DNA of 64,000 nucleotides from Omphiscola glabra (Eukaryota; Mollusca; Gastropoda; Lymnaeidae). Below are positions 44,441-56,962 of the stretch, one piece after another. The DNA lies in assembly GCA_964017045.1 (NCBI GenBank), contig OZ024809.1, positions 22,877,618-22,941,617 on the forward strand. The letters are read 5' to 3'. The notes under the pieces are model-generated. The model did no database searches. It was not told the origin of the DNA and saw only the letters and a program-made list of their open reading frames with translations. The position numbers were made by a program, and so were the translations under genes. Position 1 is the first letter of the stretch. Every line of letters begins with the position of its first letter.

Positions 44441-45123
44441 CCCTACCGACAAATCTCATACGATTCGGCCATTATTGCCGACACATCGGCTACCACATCA
44501 AAAGAAAGCATTTGTTAAAATTATTCAAATTAAACCATACAAATTAATGATAGTAATGAATCAAAGAAATAAAAATATAATTCCTTAATCAAAAATGTGT
44601 ACCCCCCCCCCCCAACCAAACCTCAGTCTCATTACATCAATTAGCGCGAGAGAACGTTAGACATCTTGGCGACCATCTTGACTACCGACCTTTATCATTC
44701 CGTTTCTTTTATTGAAAAGCGAACATTTTTAATTAAGAAAAATAGTAAGGGTTCTCAAAAATTATTGAAATAGCGCTTTTAATTATTATTTTTTTGTTTT
44801 TGTTGGTATTATAGTAATTAAAATATAATTCAGTGGTCCCCAGTGGGGTATTTTGGGAGACGAGATTATTAACTGATGGGGGTTCTGTAAAATTAAAAGA
44901 TCGGTACCCTCAATAGAAGTGGAATCGTAATACAAATGTGTGGAATGTTGAGAAATATTTGTTTTTTAATGTTTCATCTTTCAAGATAGAAGTTAAGATG
45001 CAGCCACTCATTTTATAGTATTTATTTTCTCTTCAAATTAATGCTACTTAGCGATAGATAACAAATTCAGAAAACCCGAGCTGAGGCCCTGAATATTTCA
45101 TTTTGAGTAGCATAGGAAATAGA

Positions 45124-45638
45124 AACTATCATCATCATCCTCATCATCCTCATTTTAATCATCATCCTCATCCTCCTCATCATCATCATCCTCATCATCA
45201 TCCTCATCATCATTATCATCCTCATCATCGTCCTCCTCCTCATCATCCTTCTCCTCATCAACATCATCCTCATCATCCTCATCCTCATAATCATCCTCAT
45301 CATCATCATCCTCGTCATCACCATCATCCACATCATCATCATCCTCCTCCTCCTTATCATCATCATCCTCATTATCATCATCCTCCTCCTCCTCATCATC
45401 ATCATCCTCATCATCATAATCATCCTCATCATCATCATCATCCTCATCCTCCTCCTCATTCTCATCATCATCATCATCATCTCATCATCATCATCATCCT
45501 CATCATCATCATCATCATCATCAACATCATCCTCATCATCATCATCATCATCATCCTCATCATCATCATCATCATCATCAACATCATCCTCATCATCATC
45601 ATCATCATCATCATCGTCCTCATCATCATCATCATCAT
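45124..45638. repeat. ATC/CTC trinucleotide microsatellite, about 515 bp
   Basis: A tract of catcatcat with cctcat interruptions. It adjoins the 3' end of the LINE at 45639 and is in the position of that LINE's tail. Runs of Met, His or Ile in its frames are artefacts. Confidence 0.95.
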
Positions 45639-45880
45639 GTCCCTTAGTCCTTGGACCGTTGGGGAGCCCCAGATTACATTGAAACTATCCTTCTCCATTC
45701 CTCTCGGTTTTCTGCACTACGCATAGCATCGCCAGTTCTAGTCCCGTCCACTCTTTGATGTTATCTTCCCATCTTTTTTCTCTGTCATCCTCTTCTTCTC
45801 CCTCCTCCCGGTGTTCCCTGCATGATTTCTCTGGCGAGCCCTTGTTTTCTTGTCACGTGGCCATACCATTCCAGTTTCCG
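45639..45880 (-). mobile_element. RTE-like LINE 3' fragment (pseudogene)
   Basis: On the minus strand it reads GRRRG-like, then 'gatgggaagataacatcaaa' coding for WEDNIKEWTGLELA, followed by a frameshift and EERNGEG-like sequence. It matches the copy at 34447 at DNA level ('aagatgggaagata', 'gagtggacggga', 'gaccgagaggaatgga'). It ends at 'aagggacatgatgatgatga', running into the ATC microsatellite. Confidence 0.8.
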
Positions 45881-46117
45881 CTTTTTTATAGAGACTGTAT
45901 GTGACCTCAAATTACGATTTTAGAACCGCGTTTCCTCCCTTCAATTAATTACTTAGTTTCAAACCGAAAAGTTGAGACATTAGTTTTAGATTTCTTGATC
46001 ATGCATAAAAAGACCTGTATGTTCAATGGTTCTAAAAGTACAGGAGAAAAGTTCAGTGTCATGAAATAACTAAATAAGAGCCTTGGAGTTAGCTTTCTAC
46101 AGTGGCCACGGGGGTTA

Positions 46118-46346
46118 CAGGAAATTTGTTTGAAAGAAATTTCGTCGACGGAAAATTGATCGACGGAAGTTTGTCGGAACCGAAATTTATTTTCAGTTCA
46201 CAGGTTCAAATTTTCGTCAAATTTCTTTTTGCACGCTCTATACTATATATTAAAACAAAATAATGCGTTCAAAATTAAATTTTAAGCAAAATTTGATCGT
46301 GTGAACTGAAAATAAATTCCGACCAAACTTGCGTCGATCAATTTTC
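46118..46346. mobile_element. Palindromic MITE family P, copy 2
   Basis: Inverted arms: gaaatttcgtcgacggaaaa at the left and gcgtcgatcaattttccgg at the right, around an AT-rich centre with 'ctatactatatattaaaac'. Confidence 0.8.
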
Positions 46347-46504
46347 CGGATATGGGCCACGAGACTCCACTGTGTCAAATTGAGACTCAGGTGAAGAAAG
46401 GGTTTCTAAGAAGAAGTAAGGGCTTCTCGGGTGAAGCTAGGGTTTCTGCTCACTGGGATTAAAGTGTCTTATTGAATTATTCACATAAAGAAAGAGACAA
46501 GGAA

Positions 46505-46970
46505 GACCGGAATACGCCGATACAAGATGTCCAGGAAAACAAGATGTCCATGAGGATAAGTTGTCCAGAAGTTAAAATGTCCATGAAGACAAGATGTCCA
46601 GGAAAACAAGATGTACATGAAGACAAAATGTACATAAGTCAAGATGTCCAGGAAAACAAGAAGTCCATATAAACACGGTGTCCAGAAGTCAAGATGTCCT
46701 TTAAGAGAAGATGTCCAGGAAGGCATCATGTCCGACTATATAAAGTGTCCAGGATGACAAGATGTCCATAAAGATAAGACGACCAGAAATACATCATTAC
46801 GATGGTTTCAAGATGTTACAGAAGTCAAGATGCCCAGGAAATCAAGATGCCAAGGAAATCAAGATGCCCAGGCCATCAAGATGCCCAGGAAATCAAGATG
46901 CCCAGGCCATCAAGATGTCCAGGAAATCAAGATGTCCAGGAATTTAAGATGTTCAGGAAGCCAAGTTTGC
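46505..46970. repeat. ~15-18-bp minisatellite
   Basis: Copies of gtccaggaaaacaagat, later gcccaggaaatcaagat (15 bp). It appears related to the array that follows by the shared ccaggaa-aca core. Confidence 0.88.
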
Positions 46971-47007
46971 AAAAAAGTTAGCCTAGACAGAAGCAGAAAG
47001 ACACGGT

Positions 47008-47412
47008 GTCCAGGAAGACGGGTTATGCAGGAAGACAGGTTGTCCAGGAAGACAGGTTGTCCAGGAAGACGGGTTATGCAGGAAGACAGGTTGTCCATGA
47101 AGACGGGTTATGCAGGAAGACAGGTTGTCCAGGAAGACGGGTTATGCAGGAAGACAGGTGGTCCAGGAAGACGAGTTATGCAGGAAGACAGGTTGTCCTG
47201 GAAGACGGGTTATGCAGGAAGACAGATTTGTCCAGGAAGACAGGTTTGCCCAGGAAGACGGTTATGTAGGAAGACAGGTTGTCCAGGAAGACGGGTTATG
47301 CAGGAAGACAGATTTGTCCAGGAAGACAGGTTTGCCCAGGAAGACGGTTATGCAGGAAGACAGGTTGTCCAGGAAGACGGGTTATGCAGGAAGACAGTTT
47401 GTCCAGGAAGAG
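47008..47412. repeat. 33-bp minisatellite
   Basis: About twelve copies of caggaagacgggttatgcag plus gaagacaggttgtc, with a larger duplicate block (47215-47280 and 47300-47360). Frames in it are artefacts. Confidence 0.92.
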
Positions 47413-47504
47413 GCAATATCAAAAGATAAGCATAAGGTCACCATTGGATATACACCGGATTATACGCCTAGCTACTTCTTTGGTGGTTAAGTATCTTTTT
47501 CTTC

Positions 47505-47765
47505 CTCACCATTAGCTGCCTTACTGTGACTAAAGAGCTCACTATTAGCTGCCTTACTGTGACTAAGAGGTCCAAATTAGCTGCCTTACTATGACTAAAG
47601 AACTCAGCATTAGCTGCCTTACTATGACTAAAGAGCTCACCATTAGCTGCCTTACTGTGACTACAGAGCTCACCATTAGCTGCCTTACTACAACTAAAGA
47701 GCTCACCATTAGCTGCCTTACTGTGACTAAAGAGCTCACCATTAGCTGCCTTACTATGACTTAAG
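47505..47765. repeat. 33-bp minisatellite
   Basis: Eight copies of ctcaccattagctgccttac plus tgtgactaaagag. Confidence 0.93.
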
Positions 47766-47829
47766 AAACATTTCACTTCGACATTAGTCCATAGCTGAGG
47801 GACCACGTCGATAGTCTTGGTCACTTTGG

Positions 47830-49090
47830 GGATGTGCGTGGTTGAAATTTTGTTACCAACATCAAAATCTGGTCAAACAAATGCGACCATTTGTCGCCGA
47901 AAGCAGGAGACTAGTTACAAGGGTATGGATCGAACATGTCCAAGATGGCAACTACTTCAGTACTTACCTCCTCTCCCCCTTTTCACCCTCATAGATCCTC
48001 CCTGCCGTCACTGCTCCCGGGCGCCGGAGAATATTTGCCTCCTGTTGGTAAAAGAATGGAGGGGGTGCAAGTTGTGGGTCGATAGAAGAGGGTCGACGTG
48101 ATCTGTTCTGAGGAGGCTTGGGTCATAAAGAACAATTACTTGGATTCCAAAAGGACGAGTTGTTGGCTTTAATGTCATGGAACGTCAACACTGCCCATCA
48201 ATGTTTACTTTTAAAAATTGATATCCTTAACTATCATAATAGCCCGCTACAGGATGTCGCCAGTAATGTGTGAACTTCCCATCGACTAAAGCTACTCGAC
48301 ATAACATACATTCAAATAACGCACTTTATAAGATTCCCAATGGACTACGATGAGTCACTTCCTTGTTTTGTCACGTGATACGTACCAGCCATTGGTAGGC
48401 TTTCTGCTACACATAACAACACTTAACAACAGATAACAGCTGATCAGCCATTGCCATTGTCATTAATTTTAAAGCACAATGTTTGTCTCCATCAGCGCTT
48501 CCCCGGTGTTAATTAAAAATTTTACTTTTCAAAATATTCTTGAATACACGCGTTTCTTTAAATGACATTCAATAAATGTGACAATAATTATAATTCAGTT
48601 ATGATTAAAGGAAGAAAGTTGTTTGAAGAAAAATTTGTGAGCGACTAGTGTGTTGCACACAGCCTACCGGAAGTCTTACTCGTACTTACGCTTATCACGT
48701 GACAAAACAATCAATAAATCGTAGTCATTAGTGCTACCCCTCCCCACACACACATATCCTGTAAGCCACCGCCCGTTAACTATATTTCAATATACCACCC
48801 CCCTTGCACACCCCAGATTTATTTCACCAACCATTTCCGTATAAACCAAAGACAATATTACACACCAAACGCACTTGCGATATTTTTTAAGAATCTCAAT
48901 CAGCGCATTTATCGGGTATTTCATTTCTTGAAAGATGTTTTGTCGTGCTAGCGAAACAAAGTATACCAAGTGGTTTGTTCGTCCCACACCACACCGCTTT
49001 TTTCCACTTCTTCCCGCCCTACAAAACCCGCGTCGTTATGACCCATGAATACTTTTGATTATATTAATAACGATGCATTGCCCAATCACT
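47830..49090. other. Non-repetitive DNA without recognised genes
   Basis: One of the longest stretches without tandem repeats. At 48290-48520 there are two cattgg/ccaatg motifs, TCACGTGA boxes and a CAGCTG E-box, so a regulatory role is possible. No frame has family or splice support. Confidence 0.45.
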
Positions 49091-49093
49091 AAG

Positions 49094-49281
49094 CGTCAGT
49101 TCACACGATCAAATTTTCGATCATGCATTCGATGCGATTTTTTTTATGAAGCCTTGTCACAACTTTCAAATTACAGTTTGATCAAATTCCCATTTTTATC
49201 AAAAAAAATAAAGGAAACCACGCACAAAATAGTGCGTTCATACAAATATGTGAATCTAATTTGATCGCATGAACTGACGCG
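49094..49281. mobile_element. Palindrome-related repeat family Q, copy 2
   Basis: It is bounded by gcgtcagttcacacgatcaa and ttgatcgcatgaactgacgc, an inverted repeat of about 20 bases, and shares its interior with 33735-33895. Confidence 0.75.
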
Positions 49282-49285
49282 GCCA

Positions 49286-49742
49286 AGTTCTTAAAACTAT
49301 GCATTCCCCATCTCTAAGTCCTTATAACTATACATTCCCCATCTCTAAGTCCTTATAACTAAAAAAAAACTATACATTATCCATCTCTAAGTCCTTATAA
49401 CTATGCATTACCCATCTCTAAGTCCTTATAACTATACATTCCCCATCTCTAAGTCCTTATAACTATACATTCCCCATCTCTATGTCCTTATAACTATACA
49501 TTCCCCATCTCTAAGTCCTTATAACTATACATTCCCCATCTCTATGTCCTTATAACTATACATTCCACATCTCTAAGTCCTTATAACTATACATTCCCCA
49601 TCTCTAAGTCCTTATAACTATACATTACCCATCTCTAAGTCCTTATAACTATACATTCCCCATCTCTAAGTCCTTATAACTATACATTCCCCATCTCTAA
49701 GTCCTTATAACTATACATTCCCCATCTCTAAGTCCTTATCGC
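49286..49742. repeat. 31-bp minisatellite
   Basis: About 14 copies of taagtccttataactataca plus ttccccatctc. One copy carries an inserted A run. Confidence 0.93.
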
Positions 49743-49799
49743 AACGTCATTGGAGAAAGAAATGGCGGGAAACAGAAGCTGACCTTTTTTCCTTTGAAA

Positions 49800-50636
49800 A
49801 TAGAAACGTTATCTTATAAGAGCACATCCCAAACAAATGATAAGAAACATAAGCTTATAAGAACACATCCCAACAAATGATAAGAAACGTAATCTTATAA
49901 GAACACATCCCAACAAATGATAAGAAACGTAATCTTATAAGAGCACATCCCAAGAAATGATAAGAAACATAAGCTTATAAGAACACATCCCGACAAATTA
50001 TAAGAAACGTAATCTTATAAGAACACATCCCAACAAATGATAAGAAACGTAATCTTATAAGAGCACATCCCAAGAAATGATAAGAAACATAAGCTTATAA
50101 GAACACATCCCGACAAATGATAAGAAACGTAATCTTATAAGAGCACATCCCAAGAAATGATAAGAAACATAAGCTTATAAGAACACATCCCAACAAATGA
50201 TAAGAAACGTAATCTTATAAGAGCACATCCCAAGAAATGATAAGAAACATAAGCTTATAAGAACACATCCCGACAAATGATAAGAAACGTAAGCTTATAA
50301 GAGCACATCCCAACAAATGATAAGAAACGTAATCTTATAAGAGCACATCCCAACAAATGATAAGAAACGTAATCTTATAAGAGCACATCCCAAGAAATGA
50401 TAAGAAACATAAGCTTATAAGAACACATCCCGACAAATGATAAGAAACGTAATCTTATAAGAGCACATCCCAACAAATGATAAGAAACGTAATCTTATAA
50501 GAGCACATCCCAAGAAAAGATAAGAAACATAAGCTTATAAGAACACATCCCAACAAATGATATGAAACGTAATCTTATAAGAGCACATCCCAACAAATGA
50601 TAAGAAACGTAATCTTATAAGAGCACATCCCAAATT
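49800..50636. repeat. 40-bp minisatellite with higher-order order
   Basis: About 21 copies of aaatgataagaaacgtaatc plus ttataagagcacatcccaac. Two forms alternate: cgtaatc...gagcac and cataagc...gaacac, giving higher-order units of 80-120 bp. Confidence 0.94.
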
Positions 50637-50639
50637 ATT

Positions 50640-50880
50640 CCTCGAGCTGCAAGCGATTGGATCTGACGTGGACATAAAGATGGACGCTGCCCAGAGCAGG
50701 CTTTGTGTAAGAATGGGTTTCGTTCCTACTAAATCATGACGACATAACCATCTTTGACTGCATTCTTTGGTGATGTTGCCCTCTGGCAAAACTCAACATC
50801 TCGTGTGTGACGTCATAAGGTCGAGACGGCGCTGCCTTGTAATCTGTCCTGGAAATATTATCTTTCCGTAATTTTATAAG
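50640..50880. other. Short unique stretch between arrays
   Basis: Open on the minus strand for about 50 codons from 50789 (MPEGNITKECSQRWLCRHD), without a family match and without clear splice sites. Not called as a gene. Confidence 0.3.
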
Positions 50881-50884
50881 ATGT

Positions 50885-51330
50885 AATCTTCATGTAATGT
50901 TATCCTCCTATAATGTAATCCTCGTGTAATGTAATCCTCTTGTAATGTAATCCTCGTGTAATGTAATCCTCGTGTAATGTAATCCTCGTGTAATGTAATC
51001 CTTATGTAATGTAATCCTCGTGTAATGTAATCCTTATGTAATGTAATCATCGTGTAATGTAATCCTCTTGTAATGTAATCCTCGTGTAATGTAATCCTAG
51101 TGTAATGTAATCCTCGTGTAATGTAATCCTTATGTAATGTAATCCTCGTGTAATCTAATCCTTATGTAATGTAATCCTCGTGTAATGTAATCCTCGTGTA
51201 ATGTAATCCTCGTGTAATGTAATCCTCGTGTAATGTAATCCTCTTGTAATGTAATCCTCGTGTAATGTAATCCTCGTGTAATGTAATCCTCGTGTAATGT
51301 AATCCTCGTGTATATAATACTCATATAACG
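50885..51330. repeat. 16-bp minisatellite
   Basis: About 28 copies of cctcgtgtaatgtaat, with cttatg and cctcttg variants. Confidence 0.94.
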
Positions 51331-51466
51331 TAATTCTCATATAATGCAATGCTCATATCATGTCATGCTCATGTAATGTAATCATTATGTAATTGTTATC
51401 GCTTTGTGCATGTAAGCGCCTTTAACTAAATAGGACAATGTAACTGAAATCGTCTTTTGTTTAGAG

Positions 51467-51644
51467 CAGTAGCTCTCAACCTTCCTATGACCGCGACCCT
51501 TTAATACAGTTCATCGTGTTGTGGCGAGCCCCGGCCACACAATGTTTTTTTTCGGTTATACTTCATACCTATAAGGCATAGTTGCAGGTGGTCTTCGGCG
51601 ACACCTGGGAAAGGGTCGTGCGACCCACATGTTGAGAACCGCTG
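51467..51644. mobile_element. SPIN-like hAT MITE, copy 6
   Basis: A 178-bp element from cagtagctctcaacc to gttgagaaccgctg with a perfect 8-bp duplication gtttagag (51459-51466 and 51645-51652). Confidence 0.92.
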
Positions 51645-51684
51645 GTTTAGAGGGATAATGTGCTACTAATCTCTTTATTATTCA

Positions 51685-52775
51685 ATGACCTCTCCCGTGG
51701 TCTCTTTCTCTGTCTTGTGCTCTGTCTCACATCTGTATCTATTACTGTCGAAACCTCAATATCTCTTTCTTGTCTTTTTCGACGTCTCCTCCTCCGTTTC
51801 TCCATCAATCTCTTTCCCCAATTTTCTCTCTTTCTCTCTTCCTCTCAATATCTCCCTCTTTCTCAAATATCCCTTTCTGTCTCTGAAGGTCTCCCTCTCT
51901 CCATATTCCTCTCTGTATCTCACGCCCCCTCTCCATCCCCTCCTTCCCTTTCTCTATATCACCAGTCTCCCTCTCTTTGTCCCCCCCCCCTCTTTCAATA
52001 TTCTTCTCCGCGTCTCTTTCTCTCCATCTACCTCCTCTTTCTCCCTCCTTATCTCCAGCTCATTCTCTCCACCTCCTTCTCTTCAACTCCTTCTTTCTGT
52101 CCCTTCTCTCCATTTCCATCTCCGTCCCTCTTTCCGTCTCCCGTTCTCTGTTACATTCTCGTCATCTCTCTCTCTCTCTAAAACTTCTTCCCCCGTCTCC
52201 CTCTCATATTAACCTATCTATCCGTCTCCTCTCTGTCTCATTTTCTCCTTTCTTCTCTTCGTTTCCGTTCCTCCTCTCTCCTTGTCCTTCTCTCTGTCAC
52301 CATGTCTCATTGATTCTTTATCTCCATCCCTCCATCACCCTGTCCCTTCTCCCTCCTTCTCTCCGTCTAATTATCTCCGTCTCCTTCTTTCCATCTTCCT
52401 CTCCTCCCTCTCTGTCTCATTCTGTCTCTTCTACATCTACTTCTCTCCATCTACTTCTCTCCATCTACTTCTCTCCATCTACTTCTCTCCATCTACTTCT
52501 CTCCATCTCCCTTTCTCTCCATCTACCTCTCTCCATTTACTTCTCTCTACCTCCCCTTTTCTCCATCTACTTCTCTCCATTTACTAATATACGTCTACTT
52601 ATCTGTCTACTTCTCTTCATCTCCCCTTCCCTCCCTCTACGTTCCCCGTCTATTTCTCTCCATCTACTTCTCTTCATCTCCCCTTCTCTTTTTATCTACT
52701 TCTCCACGTTCTCCCCTAACTTCTCTCCGTCTCACCCTCTGTCTCCGTTCCCCCGTCTCCCTCTCTGTCTTGACT
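51685..52775. repeat. Polypyrimidine tract of about 1.1 kb
   Basis: Almost continuous C/T sequence, with a local 15-bp repeat tctccatctacttc(tc) at 52434-52720. The 266-codon Ser/Leu/Pro frame is compositional. The length and strand bias permit triplex (H-DNA) structure. Confidence 0.92.
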
Positions 52776-53773
52776 AGAAAATCCAGGTAATAAACACTGT
52801 GATCCCAGCAGACGTCTCTCCAAAAACCACTGCCGCCATGATGCTTGAGTTGTCTCCACACCCCCCAAGGGACGCAATCAACACCGTCTAATTCATTAAC
52901 ACGGCTGCTCTCCCCTTGCAGACGGCCTCTTTACGTGGAAGTCTGCCGGCGCCACGTCTCGCCTCGCCGTTGGACCCATAACTAAACAGTTTACCGTGTT
53001 TCTTTAGGTGCGTGTTTGTGTGTGTGGGTTTGTGTGTGTGGGTTTGGTCATATGCTAAAAATATTTAATTATGAGATTATGTTTTTTTGTGTATTCTCAG
53101 GGGGCAGTGGGGCAAAAAAGGGGGGGGGGAGTTTGTAAAACGCGTGAACTTTTAATAATGCCCACTGTAAAGTGAAAAAATAAAGAATGGTTGGGGGGGG
53201 GGGGCTAGAAGGTGCGTAACTAACACGGGAAGGAGCGTTAATGAATGAGCAATGGTCAGTCAAGTTCGAAATTAATAGCCGTTTTGTCTTGGTAAGTGGA
53301 AAAATAGTATTCATAGATGATGAACATATGCTTTAATCCCCCCCCCCCCCCCAACCTTTCCAACCCGGAAACAATATGGCCATTCTTTATGTGTGTGCTA
53401 CCCACTGTGTCAACAACGTCCTACTTGCCGTGTTGTTCCTCTGACTGTGTCACCAGCGTCCTTCTGGTCATTTGTCCTAATGACTGTGTAGCTCTGTTCC
53501 ACTTCTTCTCATGTATCCTAAAGAGTGTCCTACTACCAATCAAGTGTCCTAATGAGACTGACAGACCTCCAATCATGGCAAAAAAAAAGTCACATCTAAC
53601 ATCACGCGGAAATATGCCGGTCATCAAAAACCAAGATATGCACATATTTCGGCCAACTAAATGCCCATAGCAGCCTACAACTTCACAACAAATTCCAATT
53701 CATTTTTTAAAAAAGATAATTGTTATCACGGAAACTAACGCCATAACAAAAACTCTGCCAACCAAACAAAGAG

Positions 53774-54408
53774 TCCCATTTAAACCTACCAACCCAACAG
53801 ACAGTCCCATTTAAACCTACCAACCCAACAGACAGTCCCATTAAACCTACCAACCCAACAGACAACCCCATTAAACTTACCAACCCAACAGACAACCCCC
53901 ATTAAACTTACCAACCCAACAGACAGTCCCATTAAACTTACCAACCCAACAGACAGTCCCATTACACTTACCAACCCAAAAGACAGTCCCATTAAACTTA
54001 CCAACCCAACAGACAGTCCCATTAAACCTACCAACCCAACAGACAGTCCCATTAAACTTACCAACCCAACAGACAGTCCCATTAAACTTACCAACCCAAC
54101 AGACAGTCCCATTAAACTTACCAACCCAACAGACTGTCCCATTAAACCTACCAACCCAACAGACAGTCCCATTAAACCTACCAACCCAACAGACATTCCC
54201 ATTAAACTTACCAACCCAACAGACAGTCCCATTAAACCTACCAACCCAACAGACAGTCCCATTAAACCTACCAACCCAACAGACAGTCCCATTAAACCTA
54301 CCAACCCAACAGACATTCCCATTAAACTTACCAACCCAACAGACATTCCCATTAAACTTACCAACCCTACAGACAGTCCCATTAAACTTACCAACCAATA
54401 ACAACAGA
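53774..54408. repeat. 30-bp minisatellite
   Basis: About 21 copies of cccattaaacttaccaaccc plus aacagacagt. 30 is a multiple of three, so 186- and 202-codon frames (SVGLVGLMGL) arise on the minus strand. These look like hydrophobic repeat proteins but have no start context or splice support. Confidence 0.95.
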
Positions 54409-54685
54409 AAATTCAACCTAAGGTAGCTTGAAATCAATGCCCCACCCCAGTTTACCCCAATCCCCCATAGGGACTGAAACTGACATAATACAAACGATGA
54501 AACACGTGAGAACCCTTAAACCAATGAGGTCCGCCATATACACATAACCATAATACACTGCATGTGGTCCACAAAACATACAAGTGCAATAAAAGAATTT
54601 GACATTAAAACAACGCATAGCGACCACCAAAAAAATCAAGTCAGACGGGGGTCCACATGAGCAAATGTTCATGTACTCTTTACTG

Positions 54686-54883
54686 CAGCGGTTTTCAGCC
54701 TATGGGTCGCGACCCCTTTGGGGTCGAACGACCCTTTCATGGGGCTCGCCTAAGACCAACGGCAAACACACATTTACTCTTTAGTTATGAAGTAGCAACG
54801 AATATTTTTTTGTGGTTGGGGGTCACCACATCATGAGGAACTATATGCAAGGGTCGCGGCATCAGGAAGGTTGAGAACCACTG
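54686..54883. mobile_element. SPIN-like hAT MITE, copy 7 (inverted)
   Basis: A 198-bp element from cagcggttttcagcc to aaggttgagaaccactg. The flanks ctttactg and ctttacgg match in 7 of 8 bases. Confidence 0.9.
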
Positions 54884-54989
54884 CTTTACGGCATATTAGG
54901 ATTATTTATTCGTCTTATTCCCCCACCCCACCCTATTCATCCACTGCCCCGAAGTATTTGTCTGTTTTTCTGCCTGTGGTATTTACCTT

Positions 54990-55350
54990 TGCAACAAACT
55001 TTTTCTTCAAGTCTGGGAAATTTAGCTCCGATATCCTTCAGACTCCCAATCCCTAAGCGCCCCACCCGCCGCCGCCACCACCGCCGCCGCCGTGAGCGCA
55101 CAGACTCATCATTTGAGCGCCTCCATTACCTTTTTGACGCCTCTGTGTTTAAAAAGTTGATTGGGGGGAGCCAAGGGTTAAATGATCGAGCCCCTTCTGA
55201 CGTCACGGCTCGACGCGGTGCTTGGCCAAGTCGAGGCGCTAGTCTAGCACGTGCAGGTGCCGCCCGGCGCCACATTGACCCGAGTTCACATTCTCCTCTC
55301 AGCCCTCGAATCGTTTCGGTGCCAAGACCCATTATAGATACGCCCCTGTT
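54990..55350. other. GC-rich, CpG-bearing segment
   Basis: It includes a gccgccgccaccaccgccgc run and a region rich in CpG with a TGACGTCA site (55199). Both strands are open but no family is recognised. A promoter or an exon is possible; nothing decides it. Confidence 0.35.
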
Positions 55351-55914
55351 GGCGCTGTTTACATTTCAGTGATTCCGGTCCTACGGTCCTGCGAAATGAG
55401 TCAACTCTAAGAAAAAAAGGGGGCGCTATTCCCTCTAAGAAAAAGGGGCGCTCAATTTTATGAAACCGAATGATCCACTGACCCCTTTGCTGGTCAGATG
55501 AAAGCTGAACCCTTTCTCCGACCTCTTCAGGACGAGAACCCTTGATCCTGGTAGAGCTGACCACGACTTGAAGACGTTAGATTGACCTTGTGATAGCGCG
55601 TGGTCTTGGACGAAGAATTTAGTCAATGTCTCCCAAAAATAATGCATTTGTCTTCCACGTGTGTCTCTCTTTCCTGCGTATTAACCCGTCCTCACCACAC
55701 ACAACTAATCACTTTTTCTCTCGCCCCCTCTCGTCCACATACACACACAAACACAAACTCATTCAATCAAAATCGGTTGCCACTAGATTTTGTTAAACTG
55801 ATACCCTTCTCAAAATTTTTATTTACATAGAAAAAAAAATATATATGACCACTTTCATCAAATCAATGTTTCATATTTCTCAGAATTTTCTTACCCAATA
55901 ACTCCACATTTTCC

Positions 55915-56325
55915 TGTCTCATTATCCCATCAACATTTCACATCCCTATGTCTATTTCTTCATCAATATTTCACATCTCCGTGTCTGTTTATCCCATCAA
56001 TAGCTCACATCTCCATGTCTATTTATCCCATCAATAGCTCACATCTCCATGTCTATTTATCCCATCAATAGCTCACATCTCCTTGTCTATTTATCCCATC
56101 AATAGCTCACATCTCCTTGTCTATTTCTCCACCAAAAGCTCACCTCACTATGTCTATTTCTCCATCAAAAGCTCACCTCACTATGTCTATTTATCCTATC
56201 AATAGTTCACATCTCCATGTCTATTCATCCCATCAATAGTTCACATCTCCTTGTCTATTCATCCCATCAATAGTTCACATCTCCTTGTCTATTCATCCCA
56301 TCAATAGTTCACATCTCCTTGTCTT
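55915..56325. repeat. 34-bp minisatellite
   Basis: About twelve copies of tcatcccatcaatagttcac plus atctccttgtctat. Confidence 0.9.
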
Positions 56326-56329
56326 ACCA

Positions 56330-56955
56330 AATCTCCGCCTTACATCCCCCCTGGCCCGCACAAATCTCCGCCGCCACCAACTGTCTCCGCCCGCCAAGTT
56401 TATTGACCGAAGTCCTCCGGGCTGCCTAATCATATTTATTTATGGCGACTTTCGCACGCGACCTCTAGCTGCCTTAAGTCAGAAAGTCAAGCAGGGGCCC
56501 CAAAGTCTTCCTTTTCACCAACTGTTGACATGTGTCAAATAAACGTCCCATTATCTAAATCCGGGGTTGGGGGTGGGGGGATTTGAGGAAAGGAGGCTTT
56601 TGGCGTGAAAATGGGGGGGGGGGGTGGTGCTCGTCATTAGTTTATTATTTCTCCTCTATCTCTCCTGTTGATGTCCCGTTCCACCCCCCCCCATACTCCA
56701 CCCCAAGTCATAATTGACATAAAAGTATCATTACAAAAATACCGCTTTATTAATGTAGCAGTAGAGCTCGAACTTTTTCAGCAAAGACTATATTCCAGAT
56801 CTCTCCTGATGAACTGAACTACCCTGTAATTTGACCCTTACTTTTATTGACTTAATTTCAGTTTCATTACAATAGTAGTATTCCTTGGCGGGCAAGAGCA
56901 CTGCTTGCATATTCTCAGAGGCGTAAACCTTTTTTCTTTAAATAGATTTCACAAC
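56330..56955. other. Non-repetitive spacer
   Basis: GC-richer part at 56340-56480 (ccgccgccaccaactgtctc) and then AT-rich DNA with poly-G and poly-C runs. No gene was recognised. Confidence 0.4.
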
Positions 56956-56962
56956 ACCAGAG

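Noticed and set aside
45067..45726. Met-, His- and Ile-rich frames
   Set aside because: They are translations of an ATC microsatellite.
51660..52777. 266-codon Ser/Leu/Pro-rich frame
   Set aside because: It is an effect of a polypyrimidine tract, which rarely makes stops; it has no domain.
52664..52861. Minus-strand start MAAVVFGETSAG with a hydrophobic stretch as the missing signal peptide
   Set aside because: The frame meets a stop after 21 codons and no donor in the right phase was found.
53786..54437. Frames of 186 and 202 codons with hydrophobic SVGLVGLMGL repeats
   Set aside because: They follow from a 30-bp tandem array (a multiple of three). Both staggered frames are equally open, and there is no family, signal or splice support.
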